Shown: positions 22,792 to 37,700, numbered from the stretch's first letter. The stretch is DNA of 64,000 nucleotides from Ectocarpus siliculosus (GCA_000310025.1 FN649752.1:479003-543002); one strand, 5' to 3'. The notes: generated from the sequence alone by a model not told the origin. Made by a program: numbers and translations.

Positions 22792-25700
22792 ATGGCCGAC
22801 GTGGAGCGGCCAACCCGGAGACGGGGGAAGATGGGAGGTGCGGCGCGTGCGCTAGCGCTGGGCCTGACGATAGGAGGCTGGGCATCAAGTCAGGTAAGGG
22901 TGGTGTGGGGGCCGTGTTTTTGAGACTTGATGAACGGTGGGGGTGGTCGGGCTGTCGGGCTGTCTGTTGCAGAGGCAGGCGCCTCTCTAGCTCCCCAGGT
23001 TCGCGAAATCTCATCCATCTCTGTAATCGTTTTTGGCGTGATCCGGCTATCGTTCGGTTGGCGACTCCGTGCTGACCTTGACTACACACACCCGGGAAAT
23101 GTATGCGTCCGTCATGATGTTCTCTCCCGCGTAAGAAGTTAGCCGCGTATTGTAGCGTTGTACGGGGAGAGGCTTCGAATTTTCCCACTGAAAGGGTAGA
23201 ATCGGGTCGATGTACATCACAACGATTCTACGCGCGTGTACTAGCTTGAAAATTGAAAAACAATCTCGCTTGGTTTGGGCTGGGGTTGTACGAACAGCTG
23301 TGTACCCAAATGCTCCGGAGAAGAAGGGTGGTTTGGAACTAAGGGTGCTACCGCACCGTGCAATCGTGTGGAATCTGCCCCCATAGTTTTACCTCCCCGG
23401 AATCGGTTCTGTGCTGCTACACACCGTTCTATCTCTACCAGTTCGTGGACCCTGTATTATCGGCTCTGCCCATCATTGTTCCTGCCCCCACCTCTAATAT
23501 TAAGCGAGGCCCTTGCTTTTTTTTTTTCTCCCATCATCGACACAGCAGCTGAAACATTGTTGTGGAATTTTCTGCTGTTGCCAGACCCCGACCACTCTCC
23601 TTATACAAAAGAAACACGTAGTTGTATGTACCGCCCTCTTGTTTTCGTTCGCCCTTGCAGGGGTTGGCTGCTGCGGCGAGCCACTTGCCAGCGGCAGCGG
23701 CGGCGGCGGCGGGGTCGCAGGAATGCGGGTTTATCGTGACCATGTGGGGGGAGTCGGCTGCCTGCGAGCAGCAGCTTGACGGTGCAGCAGTTGGGTGCGA
23801 CAAGAAGTCGTTCTCGCGCCGGGCGGACCGTGTGCAGGTGGGTGTTCTTTGCGGATCTGCTGCTGGCCTTTGTTTTTGACGAACTACCCTCAAGCAGAGG
23901 AGCAGCAGGGCGCCAAGCGCCAGTAGAGTGGAAATGCGGGTGAAAGGACTTGGCAATTTTTCCTTTCTCCCACGGTAGTACGCCGCGTGAAAAAAAGGGT
24001 CTACAAGCAGGAGCCCTCACTCCATACTGAAGTACCCACCAGTAATCGTCGCGCCTCTCCGTGATTCCTGTACACAGCAGTAATTGGTGTACTCAAGGCA
24101 TGATATGCTCCTATTAATGTAGAAAATGCTGTTTTTTCTTTAGAACCAACGGCAGTGGCAGTAGTGTCGGCAGTCAGCCCTAGTGATGTAGCACACCGAT
24201 CGATCGGCATAAAATGTTCAAAAGCGTATTTGATGCATTTGCACAGGTGTTTGAAAGTCAAGAATGCTTGGTGCCCGGACAGAACCATTTTTTTTTTATC
24301 TTCGATCAGGCAGAGCTCGATGTGTTTGTGTGGCGAAGTCTTTCACCGGTTGTTTTGTCCATTTTTGTGTCTACTGCTGTATTTTGTATTTTGAAAGCAT
24401 GAGAGAAAACGACGGTTTACCGAGCGGTTGCGTGACACGATGCGGCAAGAGATTGCTCAGTGGCCCCACGCTGATTGGCCAAGACCACTGAGTACGTATC
24501 ATCTCCTGACTGTTCAAGCAGAGCACGCCGCGGCCGGGGGTCTCGATTCTCCTTTTTTTGTCGCACCAGTCACCGTGCTGCTGCGGTGTAATAACCACTC
24601 CCGCCCAAACCATTCGGCCTAGAAAGATACTTTAAAAAGATTTCCATATTTTTTCCTTTTAAATTATAATATGAAAAAACTTGAAGAACGAGTTTCATTC
24701 CGTAAGAAGCGACTCTGTGGACATGCTATGGACGTCCACTTTGTTGCAATGTTTCCGTGCAACAATTCTACCGACGTCGTGCCCAATCCAGACTTCTGGG
24801 GTGCGTCGTCTCACGACGTGTCTCGTACCTACTGGTCGGACCCGACCACCTCTTGCTTTCCCTGTCTCGCGTTGTGCACTCGCCACGCGCCGATCACGAG
24901 AGGGAGTGGGGGGTGGTGGGACCGAATGGCATCTCAACCAAGGATATCTCAACGGCTTGCGATTTGCAGGAAAACAACGAGTGCAGCAGTGAGCAGGACC
25001 ACCTACAGCAGCGAGCACAGAATGCGAACATCTGCTGTGATAGTCCGATGCATCACTTGTTGAGCCTTCATACATACACCAAGCCGTTTTGTGCGGAGTT
25101 TTTTTTTCTTGCGACAGCAGCACTACGGTGACCTCGGGGGCAACCCATGGCTGAACCGCCACCCCCATCCCGACCACCACGCCGCCCTGCCCTCTTGGCC
25201 GACAATAGAATAGGCTGGCTGTTGAAATGCCGGTGTCATACTCGTGGGTGGGTGGGTCTTTCCGACAGACAATTCCACACCAAATGATCGGGGTGTGACA
25301 TTCTACGAACAAGGTTATTTGTTTCCGCGCGGTGCGGACACCTTTGTGTAGGCGGAATTAATTCATTGGTGACGTCACATCGTACCCACCCCCGCCCCCG
25401 GTCATGGTGTCTGCTGATACTCTTGTACTCTTGTCATCCGACAGGCACTGGTGGGCAGCGTGCCTAAGGAAGCAGGGCTCGGCCCCGTCAGAGAGGCCGG
25501 ATCTTCGGAATGGCGACAAGTGCTGAACTTCGGTGAGTCATGTGTGTTGTCTGTCGGATTCTGTCGGAGGAGAATCGGCTCTTTACTTTGGCTGCCGAAT
25601 GAATCTCTCGTGTCACGTGCCCGACCTACCGTAGGCAGTAGGCGTTGTTGACAAGCTTTGGTTGAGGGCGTCGGTCTTTGATGGGGAAGTGTCGAGGGAC

Positions 25701-28700
25701 GAAGCACTCGTGGTCAATGATCCCAGACGAAGAAGGTAGTGTTTGTTTCTCCCTTGCTTTTTCCACTGGGCGCGTGGGCGAGGTTACTGTTCCTGCACGC
25801 AGCGAAGGACGAAGTCGAATCGATGCTCCCCACCTGCCACCTTGGTAGGTGTAAGGTAGATGCGTCCAGCGGCGTTTGGCTTGGACAGGATGATGGCTTT
25901 AATGGCGTTTGCATTGCTTAAACTCTGCAGCACTTCGGGTCATTAGCTCCGTTTTTTTTCGAAGCGACGACAGCGTTGACGATGTTGGGTTTCGACCTCT
26001 CTCGTCATGTTGCTATTTGTAAATCACGAACGCTGTCGACTTGGGATAGACGACCATGCACATATTGCGAAAGATATCGACCGCGGGGTGAGCGAGCCAA
26101 AAATATCCTGAAAACAACTGGTCTTTGCCGGCTCTCTTTGCCCTGCCGTTTTGTCAGGCTTGCTGTCGCCGATTTTCGCCCACTGGCCTGCTCTCCTCCT
26201 CGGGATTTTTTTTACATACATCTGCTTGTGAATTGTGGATATGGTTCTGCGAACACTAGTCCTGTGTTGCTGATGCCGTTTCCCGTGTTGTTGTTTTCTC
26301 GCCAATCAGGTTGCGTGGATGGACGAGATAAACTTGTCGTTTCGCTGTACGACAACCTTATGCGCCCGCTGGCGACTTGCGAGGTCGGCACCGTGAATCC
26401 TGTGTATTGTGGAGAGTGACTTGCGTTGGAAAAGAGCAGATCCGCGAACCGATCCGGGACCTTGGAGTGGGATGTGTCGTCGTGCTTCTGTCTCATGCGT
26501 GTCTTGCAGGCGCTGCTGCTGTCGTAGTGGTTGCCCGGAAACTCGACCATGGTCGAAGGGAACACCGCTGTTTACCACTCGCGCCGCCACACGCACCCCT
26601 TGGCGCCCGTTGGCGTTTTGTTCTTCTGCAGCAACAAACATGTGTTTTAGGAAGTCTGTTGTATGTATAATCAAAGATAGACTTCCCATTCGATAGATAT
26701 AGTTGAAATGAAGTAAATGGGGGGGGGGACGTGTTTTTTTGTTGTCTTGTTGTTGCTTGACTACAGGAAGGCCCATGTTTCGTGTCTGACGGAAGTGAAA
26801 AGTCTACGCGAAGGTCGGTGTTGTCGCGACAAATCGCGTCGAGACGCTCAAGGCGTTGTGTTTCAACGTCCGTATCACATCAATCAGCATACATATCTCC
26901 CTTGCGTTTCTCTCGCTCGAAGTCTGCCTCGGTTTGATAGAAGTCTCTTGCTATTCTTGCGCTCGTGGATATCGATCACAGCAGTCACTCGAACGTTGAA
27001 AGGCATTCTGCCTCACATGTGGCGTGCCCCCTCTCGTCCCCGCCCCCCCGTCGCCGTGGTTTCTGTTGCGCGAGTCACCAGTTGTTGGGGGTGTGCGTGC
27101 GTGTTTCTCTCTTACCCTTTTTATAGTTAGGAAGAGAAAGTCGTGTATGCGTGAGCCTTCCGGCGTGCTTGCCACCGGCCAGCACCAGGAAACGCAGCAC
27201 ATTCAATCATTCGATCTTTCAGAGAGAACTTGCCCGTTCGAGATAGTTGTCCTTCACTTTCGTTGCTGCCTGCCAACACCGTATGCGCCGCTTCATCCCC
27301 CATGCCAGGTCGGAGAAACCGCCTCGATAGAGAGCAGTAAAGCCATGGTCTGTGAGGGCGCTCACGGCATGCACTTCAAATATGCGGTGAGATACATTCC
27401 CCCTCAACACTAGGTCTCCCGGCGGGAAGTTTTTTTTTCTGTGAAACTCCGTGTGGGTGGCCTTGTTGGGTAGCACACGACCGGTGGTCTAGTGGTTCGC
27501 CTCGCAAACTTTCTCGTAGCAGGGTTGTGGGTTCGATCCTTTCCCTAGAGGATTCTCATTGCCTCCAACTTTCATAGAATACGATGAACTTGGAGAGTAC
27601 ATATGGACCCACTTGGACTTGACTGTCGACGAGGGAAAGGGGCGGTTGAACCCATCACGCGATATTTAATGAGGCCAGGTACTGCAAGAAACGGGAGCCT
27701 TTTCTGTTTTCGTTGCTTGGGGCCATGAACTATTTAGTCTCTGATGGCCTACATCATGCTGTCGCGTTCACTTTATCTTTCGGGGATGTGGGTAAAATAT
27801 CTCGAGTCGCACGTCAACCTCTACCTCAGCGCAGTCTCTAATCGAAATAACCACCGCGGTCATGTGGGTGTCCCTTTAACAACCGATTAACCCAACCCTT
27901 TCGCCAGGACTTGACACACAAGGGGGGGGGGGGGGGTTGACTACGCTGTCAGGGCTACAGAATAGTACCCCAATATTCCAACTTTTTGAACCACACGAAG
28001 GTTTCAATGGCGCACTTGTCCGTCCTTTCCGCCCCCGCTCTTTTCCCGACGAACCAGGTGGAACATACGGCCCTCTTGGCCGAGGCCATCCGGCCCCAGC
28101 GGAGGGCGCAGTTGGTAACCCCTACCGCAACCCCTACGCCGGCGGCCGTAGGCACGACGCCGGCGCCGGTGTCGCCGGAAATAGAGCCTACGCCTGCGGC
28201 GGTGGAACCAACCGCAGCTGCGGTGGAACCAACGCCAGCCCCGGAGACGCCGGCGACGGAAGCTCCCGAACCGGAACCAACGGAACCGCCGACAGCGGAA
28301 GCGACCTCTGCCCCCGTCACCCCCGCCACCGCCGCCCCTACGCCCCGCCCGACCCCAGCCCCGAACACCCCGGAGACCCCTGCCCCAGTTACCCCTGAGA
28401 CTGCCGAGCCCACCCCACGCCCAACCCCTTCGCCGGTGACCCCAGCAACTCCTGCGCCGGTCACCGCGGCGCCGGTGACCACGGCGCCGGTGACCCCGGA
28501 GACGCCTGAGCTGACCCCAGCGCCGGTTGCGGCGGTGGTTCCAGAGACGCCTGCTCCGGTCACACCGACGCCACCTACCGATGCCCCTCAAGCACCCGTG
28601 GCGGCCCCCACACCCGAGCCCACAGTCGGTACGACCGATAGCCCAGTAGCCGCTCCAACACCTCCTCCGTCCACATTGCCAACATCAACCCCGCAAGCCC

Positions 28701-31700
28701 CCCCTACGACTCCGCCGGAATCGCCAGCTCCTACTGCACTAATCGGTACGGATGAACCCACGTTAGCTCCGCGCGTAACCGAAACGCCTCGAGTAACCGA
28801 AACGCCGGTCGTAACCGAAGAGCCGGCCGTAACCGAAGGGCCGGCCGGGGCCGTCACAGCGTCGCCGGTCGCTTCTCCGTCCCCCGTTGATTTCCCGTCG
28901 AGCTCACCATCCACCCCCCCCGCCGCTGTACCCCCGTCGTCGGCGTCAGATCCTCCGACGGGCCTCCCTGGTACGTCGCCCCCTTCCGCTGCTATTGATT
29001 ACTATGACAGTGACGATGATGATGATGACGATGAAAATGATGACGACGATAATGATGATGTTGTTGATGATGAGACTCGTGCAACCCGTACCCCAACAAC
29101 GCGATCGCCTGTTTCAGCTCCTCCGACCGAGAGACCAACACCACGACCAACACCAAGCCCTGTGTCGACGCCGGAACCCCCGGCCGACTCTCCCGTGCCG
29201 CCTCCATCCCCCGTGCCCTCGACGCCCCGACCAACGACCAGCCCCCCTACTGCAGTGTTAACGCCGATGCCCGTAGAATCGCCTCCATCATCCCCTGTAT
29301 CGTCGACGCCTCAACCAACGACCAGCCCCCCTGCGGCCGTAACGCCCATGCCCGTAGCTGCCCCCCCACCCGTCTCATCGACGGAGCCCCCGGCCGACTC
29401 GCCAAGCGCGCCGCCCTCGACCACTTTACCGTCGACGCCCCAGCCATCGGCGGCCCGCCCTAACGCGGCGGCGTTTACGCCTATGCCAGTAGCTTCCCCC
29501 CCGCCCGTTGCACCTGCGGTGACCACGTTGCAACCAGCAGCAGCAGCAACAGCAACAACTTCGCCCATGAATCCACTGCCACGAGAAGAAGCCGCACCCT
29601 CGTCCTCACCGACTCACTCGCCCCCGTCTCCGTCCGCCGCCACTCCTTCTGCAGAGACAACAGCCCCTCCGAGCCCCGTTGTCTCGACGGAGACGGTCGC
29701 GCCCGGCGCCGCGGTGACGACGCCGGCGCCCGGCGCCGGCGCCGGCGCCGGCGCCACCGTCACCCCCGCAACGCCGGCGCCGTCGGCGGCGGAAGGGGAA
29801 ACGCCGGCGCCGTTCTCCAGCCCCGCCCCGGTCGCAACGTCGTCGTCGTCGACCGAAGCGACTCTGTCTCCGAACACCGAGGAGGTCTGCACGGAAGCCT
29901 GCGTCGTGGACAACCTGACGCTCAGCACCCACTCGGCAACGTACTACGACGCGCGGTGTGAAGGCAAGGACGACTCGGACCTGTCGGGGTGTAACCTGTC
30001 TTCGGCGAACTCCGATTGGAACAACTGCCGGAACTGCATCATCAACCTGGAGTCCTTCGAGGCAGAAAATGGAGGTGAGGCAGAGATGGGAACACGGCAG
30101 AATCCGGGGACTTGATGGGGATGGGTGTTTAGAATGGAGCTGTTTAGCTCGTCGTGTGTCTTGCTTCGGTGGGTCCTTCGTTACAAGTTGTCGATGGTGG
30201 GTGTTCACCCGTGAAAGAGGACTGCAAGCACACACATCCACACACATTTCGTGGCATTTAGAAGCATTTTCTGTTTTCAACCGCACTGAGACGGACGTCT
30301 TTTCATTGGTCAGCCGGCTAGCGCGGTCGATACTAATAACCCAGACACACACATACCCCCCTTTTCCCAATGCGTGCAGTGGATTCGGTGGATTGGCCGC
30401 TGTGCCCTTGCTGTGTAGCGGAGACACTCCTATTGGATCCTCAGACGGACGAATGTATCGCAGAGGCTGGCACGGCCGTCACTACCCCGACGCCTACAAT
30501 GGTGGGGGAGACAACATTGGATCTAAGGTGAGCTGCTACTCGGATCACAGTGTTGGCTGTCGACGGGAAGACTGTTGTCAGGTACCCCGTCCCCTCCCTC
30601 CCGCAAACCGGCCGGACCTCTCCCTCGAGTCATGTCGTTGTCTCAAAATTAATGGGGCCGCCAAATATTGTGGTAGTTCGTAAATTACCATAGAGCGTTT
30701 CGGGTTTTCTTGTACGCTGTATGCATTTCTCGTTGGGGCAAGACCCAGTGTTGTTGGTGGCAACAAACGATTGCGATCTCTCTGTCCAGTACCTACCTCG
30801 TGTCAGTGTCATGCCTCATCTCCTGAACGGAAGATGTATTACAGTAGTCACTTCCGGTGTGGGATTGTAGTAGCACTGATGGTGGAGGCCATCAATGAGA
30901 GGCGCGGTATTGCTTCATTGTTTTTTCTGCTGTCTCCGGAGAGCCTTGTCGCGGATGATATCTCGTCACATTTTCTTGAGTTGTTGAGGTCGTGAAGTGC
31001 TTTGTTTTTTTTTTAATTTCACTGACACAAGAGACACAATCTCTTGTGTGACCCCGGCTGATACATGAGGTATGGTATATACGCCGAAAGGCCTGTAAAC
31101 CGGCGCCAGAATAGAGACGAACACACAACACATCATCATTCTTTCTCGCGAGGTTCGGTTGGGCACTCTTTTTCTTTCTAGCCTTGAAGTGGCATTTTTT
31201 TGCGTAACACGTGTGTTCTCCAGCGGTCGCCCAACCGCGTTCAAAGTGTCTGATCACCAGGTAGGCAAGGTGTGTCGTGTGTTTTGATGCCCCAATCAAG
31301 CGCGTGCCCCCCCTGCGAATCCCGTCTCTCACGGTCCACGCGCACCCTGCATTGGTGTTGCTTGTCCTATGAATATGTGCCTTCTTGTCTCGCTTTACTC
31401 TTTTTTTTTGTCAGGACCGAGGCGAATGACCCTGACCTTCTCATGATGAGTTTCAACAGCGAAGACTGCACCGCGTTTGGCATTGCCGTCATTCCCGGAG
31501 CAACCCCAAAGTGAGTTGTTTTCTGCAAGTGGCATGACGCAAGATATCACACACCCCGGACCGATTTTTCAAAGCTCGACTACTCCACGGCTGAACGTTT
31601 CGTCATACGGAGTAATCGAGCTTGGAAAATCGGTCCAGGCGGTGTCGTGCCTTCTAGCACGTATGTACGGTATAGGCTGATCTCGATACTGTACGGAACC

Positions 31701-34700
31701 TCAGCTGGCAGTAAAGACTGAGTGCTCTCTATGGGCGGGTTTTACTACCTGGGTGTGTCTTATCCTGTAGGGTGCCACTGATCTGGTCACGTCCTTCTCG
31801 CCTCATGTTTTTTACTTGTGGAGGTAAAGTTGGTTCTGTGCATGTGTCTTTTCTGCCTCTTGCGTTGGGCCTGACTCATTCGGGAGTGTGTTCTTCTGAC
31901 TCGATTCTTCCTCGTCCGGTATGTACCAGGGTGATGGAGATTTCGAGGTACACGGACGCGGATGGTCTGTGCAACTCCAACTTCGACATCCTCGTCGGTG
32001 AGCTTGTCCTCGAAAAGGGCAGGAAGCGTGTTGGATGTCAGGGACAGAGATGCGCTCTCAAGCTTGATGTGTTGCTTTTCTCATGATGCAGCAACGGTAT
32101 GACAGAAGCAAACGCTCAAGCCTTTTATTTTTCTTGTTTTGGAGAATCTTGGGAGTACATTTGGAATAGTAAACAGGAAAATGGGCCTACAAGATGACTC
32201 ATGCCACAAGAAGCTCGTCTGGTTGAAGCTTCGTAGGGATACAATATCCCTTTGTGCTGCTCTCTTCACCACGCCCTGGGCGACCTGCTGAGCTAACTTT
32301 AAGTGTTGTTTTGCTTTTGGCAGGCACGGAGTGCGACCTTGAATCGTACTCGTGGGCCTACAGTAGTAACTCTTTCGACTACATGTACACCTGCTCGACT
32401 ACGACAAGTGCGGGGCGGAGGCGGCTGGCGGTGAGTGTCATGCAGCATGCTTGTACTGTACTCTACGTGCTGTAGCATGACTCTCTACTCCCGTCTTGGT
32501 GTTCGAGTGTCATGCAGCGTGGTGCTGTAGCATGACTTTCTACCTCCGACGTCGGTGTTGAGTGCCATGCAATGTACGGTAGCATGACTTTCTACTCCGT
32601 GTTTGAGTCGTCTGCTGTAATGCACTCTTTGTTGCTTTACCTCCCTGGTCGAAGAAGGACGTTTTAAGGGGAAAACAGCCTCTTGATTTGAGCCTTTTGT
32701 ACGTCAGTAGATCACTCGTAGGCGTCCTTTGTACCCTTTTGTGGTGGATACCCTCTGTTGACCGTCGTCGCCTACGTACGTCCAACTCGCAGGACGGGGG
32801 CTCGGAGACGTACCCCATCGAATCCGACGCCGTGCTGTGCAACAACGGCGACCACTTCGTGTCCCTGAGCAGCGTGAGTGTGCCGGAACTGAAATGATGT
32901 GTTGCCGATGTCCTCCCATACCTCGCGGTTGAGACTACGTGTTGTATCGGTATTTATCGGTATTGTATCTCAAACTTGGCGACCAGCAGCAGTTCGAGCA
33001 AACAAGCGACGCTGCACCGTTGTGGGTGGCACGAGATATCACAACCTCTAGACTGATTTTCAAAGCTCGACTTGTCCACCGCAGAAAGTAGGCGATTGTG
33101 GCGTTGGAACCGTCCGGCCTAGAGCTTTCCAAAACACAACTGGTTGATTCGATTTGTTCTTCGTGAAGTAATTGTGCTTTGGAAATCGATCCTGGTGTGG
33201 GATATCTTGTGTCGTCCAAGGTATCTGCTCTCTTGTTCTGCCTTCTTAGCACGTTGTGCATCACTACTTATTTTGTGATGTTGTGATGGTAATCGTGTTG
33301 TTCGGAGCCCTACGCACAAGTAAACAACGTTACATGGAAGGTCGTGGGCGTTTCACTTAGTTGCATATACGGTACAGTTTGAACGGTCTTCGGCACCCAA
33401 GTGCGATAGTGTACCAGCTTTTCAGCACACATGTTTGGCCTGATTCTCCCTTGACCCTTAACGGAGCCCGAGTTGGTGAAAACAAACGGGTCGTCTTTCT
33501 TTGACCGTATGTGTATTTCCTAAGAAATGTTGTCATCGGGCCTTGCAGAACTGGGCATTTAACATTTAACCGCCATTTCTGTTGGATTTTCTTGTCGAAT
33601 ATTACACAGTACGGCAAAAGTATGGGTGAAACAGTGTTGCTCGTTTGTAGATTGGACCAAACGCGCCCAGCAACCGCACGGAGCCCCCAAGCAAACACAA
33701 CGCTTATGTAGCATATGTGCCACACGATTTTCATTCTCGCTGCGTTCGTATGCGAAACCATGTTTGACCTCTCTCAGTTGGCCGATGGAGAAACGGGGCT
33801 CGTGTACGCCACACCGGACGCGGAGAACTATGACAGCGTGACCGACTCTCAGACTTCCCTGTCTGGGTCGGATATGTGCGGAGAGTCGACAGACGCAAAC
33901 GTAGTGACGACCATGCTGCTTGAGGAGATCGAGGAAGACGACGGGCTGAGCGGATTGGTGAGTGGAGTGGAGTGAAGTCAGCTGCTGTGTTGGCGTCATG
34001 AGAATGAACCAGGTGTTTTGTCCGGCAACGTTATGGTGGCGTTTATTTATTAACAACTGCTGTGTTGAGCTATACGGTTCGTACAGTGTGTGAATATACC
34101 GTTTTTGATCCTCGCGTAGGTCCGTGGTTAGCTTACTGTCATGGACGTCTGTTTGTGTCTACCCTGTTATTGACGGGGGTGACGTTTTCTAGTTTGCTCC
34201 TGGCCTTGAGGGGTTTTCGTGCTCTCATCCGGTGTGTTGCCCGCCCCGTGCTGACGGTGCCGTTGTTGGTGTGGTGTTGCCGCTGTCGCAGCTGGGAGAA
34301 GCTGACGAGTCCTCCTCGGAGGGGGGTGGGCTTCGCTACGAGATCATCATCGGCATCGTGTGCGCCGTCGTGCTTCTCATGGGCTGCGCCTGCTTCTGCT
34401 GCTACCGGCACCGGAAGGGCAAGGAGAGCCGCGCGGTCCACATGCGGCGGAACCTCGGGTACACCCCGGACATGGAGGCAAAGGGGGAAGGGAACTTCGG
34501 CCCCACCAACAAGCACGTGGCGATCACACGCGGCGGAGGGCCGCAGGTCACGCCCGAGATGCTGGCCACGACCAGCTACAGCCAGCCTTCGCACCCGCCC
34601 ACGCACCAGCGGGCCCCGAGCGAGGCGCCGTCGTCGATTATCGAGGACAACATTGCCAACAACTACCGACCAAAGACAGCGGCTAAGGTGAGCCTGTTGT

Positions 34701-37700
34701 CGATGGAGGATTGATTGGTGGACGCCGCATGTAGGAAGGAAGAACATCTTGACGAGATCCGAAGCGAAGGCTGGCCCTCGATTACAACAAGGACCTCGGC
34801 AACGCAGCTGACTGGCTCAATGCCATTGCGTACATCCACAACTCCACACACAATTCATATTTGGACATTCTGGTCAAATAGCCAAAAATTGTACCGCCGA
34901 GTGCGTTTCACCCTTTCATCGCGTTCTCTACCGAAACAACACAGTAAATGTGTTGAGGGATATTCCTCTACGAGACCGTTTCGGTCTCTAGAGGTTTCAC
35001 AGAAGGGTTAAAAAAAAATGTCTTGTCTTGTCTGTCTGTCGCCGTTTACTCCGAAGCTCCGAACCACGCACTTTTTTTGACCGAACGCCCGAGGCGAGGA
35101 ATCAGACCTTCGGCCGTCCTGCACTACTTTAGACGCCCTCAGCAAGTTTGAGCTTGATTGGCGCCTCGTGTGTGAACCTTTTGCTGTGTCGATGACCGGC
35201 CTTTCAAGAACGAAACACCAGCATGCAGCAGGTGCTTCCGGTAACAAATTGCTCTGATCTTGATGTGTTTGTACTTAAAACGTTGCCTATCCTCTACCAA
35301 TTTGAAGCCCCGTCCAATCTGTAGTTGGATTGACAAGTCCTTCGATGCTCGAAAAGCTGTGTTTACCAATTTTTGCCTGCTAACGAGAGGTTCGGGCCAC
35401 ACCGCTGCAACCTCCTGACGAGGAAGTATACTCCACCGCATTTCGCACACACATCACCAACTTGACAGCTTCATGATACATGACTCTCTTTTTTCCTCGT
35501 CGGAACACATCCATCCATGCATCCATTGTACAAACTTCGATGTCGACCAATTTGCGAATGGTATGATAGGATTCAGAAAAAAATGAGCCTAAAAAAAATA
35601 AATAGTTGAGCACCATGTGTGAGCTCGGGTAAGAACCCCTACCCTTGAACCTATATAGCGACCATTCGTAGCATGAACCTCCTCGGAACTACGAACCCCG
35701 GCTTCGGCCAACACTATTATAGAGGCTCTTAAGTGGCGGCGCGTTCTGAAAATGTTTGTGGGCTCCTTTGAAAAAAGGAGAGCGGACACCCTCTGCTTCG
35801 GTTGGAACTGGGATGGTTAGCGATGGGTGTGGAGGTGTAAAGCTTCGCCGTCGAAGGTGTCGGAACATGATGTTTCCTGCAGGGACGACCCATTGGCCGA
35901 GTACGCATGATGTCGTTGACAGGGGCGACCTATGGGCGGAGTACGCGGTAGACATGAACAAGCGTTACAAGTCTACTTGTGGTGTGTGGGCTTTGTCGGC
36001 TCAGTTGACAGTATCTTGACCATCAATATGATGAGTGATGGGAAATTCATCGATGCTGTACACTACTGTTGTACGTCTTCGACAGTTACTTTTTTTTTTA
36101 TACGCACGAACGCACAATTGTTGGTTGATTCTCGTCGGAACACATCAATCCATTGTACAATAGTTCACCTCCGATCTCGACATGTTTACGCGTATTGTTG
36201 CCTACCTGCCATGAAATTGAAGCCTCGCTGTCCATTCTACATACGCCCCATCTTTTCCCATATCGAAGCCAGCTCTTACAGTATTCTGGATTCTATTTTC
36301 CTTGTTGTGGGTTCTGGAGAGACTGTCAGGAACGATCCTCAGAACGATGGCTTGACTCCAAATCAATATCTGTTGCCTTGAGAATTTTTTTGAGAACGAA
36401 TCGATTACACTACTAGACTATACCTAAAAAAAAGAACACTCGTAAAGGACCAGCACGGTTGCGCGAGGCAAGCTGCGAGATACTAATCATCACAATATGC
36501 TCCTTTCGGTCGGGAGTGGTGTGTGCACGTTTGCGCTGTTATTGTAGCGCACTTAAATATCCGATTATGTTAAGCAATCACCAAGTGCACACACTATGCC
36601 CCGTATATAGACGCTTGTGTACGTACGGGCGTCGCTATCATACATTCATGTCTTTTTTTTATTCTGACTCTTGGCTGTGCGTGTCTATTTTTTTTTCTCC
36701 TCCCCTCTGTGACTTGACGATAACAACGACACTATCGCAGAGCTGGAAAAAGCGCAAGGAGCACAAGGACCTCACCAAGCCGGTCCCGCAGCAGCACGTC
36801 ATCGGCGGGAGCCCGAACTCGGAGGAGCTCAAGGCCGAGAACTCTCACGAAGGCTCACGCGCGAATTCAAACACCCGTAGCCAAGCGTCGGCCCGCAGCG
36901 AGCAGCTCAGCGAGCACAGCCTCTCGCAGCTCCAGATGGCCAACCAGACCGCGGCGGCGCAGCCCAACTACGGCTACACCTTCGAGCACGTGGAGGAGGA
37001 GGGGGAGGAAGACGACGACGACGACGACGCTCGCTCCGCGGCGACCGGCATGTCGGGGCCGAGCAAGTACGCCCCCAGCGGCTACGCGCCGAGCAACCAC
37101 CAGGACGGTGTCACCCACGACCTCATGTCCCAGTACGAGCCGAGCGTTTACGAGGCCGACAGCCAGTACGACCCCAGCCTATACGGCAGGGAGTCGGAGT
37201 ACGGGGACGAGTCCAGCTCGTACAGCTACAACGACGGCGCGGGGAGCCGCCGCGGTGGCTACGCCGGCGGCGGCGGCGGCGGCGGGCGAGGCGGACGCCA
37301 CATGTCGGGCAGGGCGAGCGTGGCGGACACGGCCGCGATGAGCCACCTCGGCAGCGTCATGGAGATGGACGACGGGGGTAGCGCGTACGCCCCCTCGGAG
37401 TCCTACGTCTCTTCGTACGTCTCGTCTGAGGACGACGACGGGAGGCCGGCGCGTTCCATCCACCCGCGGGGGGGGCCGAACGACGCGCAGGCGATGGGGG
37501 GCGTCCCGACAGACGGCGGCAGCAGCAGCAACGGCGGCGAAAGCGGCGGCGGCGGCTACAGCCGCCACAACGCTCACCGCTCGGGCCGCCAGCCGGTCGC
37601 CAGCGGGCGCAGCGGGTTCGGGGCGAGCAGCGCGGGGAGCTCCTCTCGACACAGCGGGGCGCGGTCCGGGTTCGAGGGCGGAAGCAGGAGCTACGACGAC

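Noticed and set aside
22269-23188. Long overlapping frames on both strands
   Set aside because: Only the 34-codon segment 22792-22893 has signal-sequence character, a good donor and phase match to the next exon; the rest is low-complexity GC-rich DNA.
24968-25060. Possible extra exon (ENNECSSEQDHLQQRA) in the surface-protein gene
   Set aside because: Its donor phase does not match the next exon, while the flanking exons join in phase without it.
27479-27560. tRNA gene
   Set aside because: A and B boxes are present but anticodon and T arms do not pair; SINE-like origin fits better.
27955-28591. Gly/Val/Ala-rich and Arg/Gly-rich minus-strand frames
   Set aside because: Antisense of the Pro/Thr repeat exon; repetitive GC-rich codons leave all frames open.
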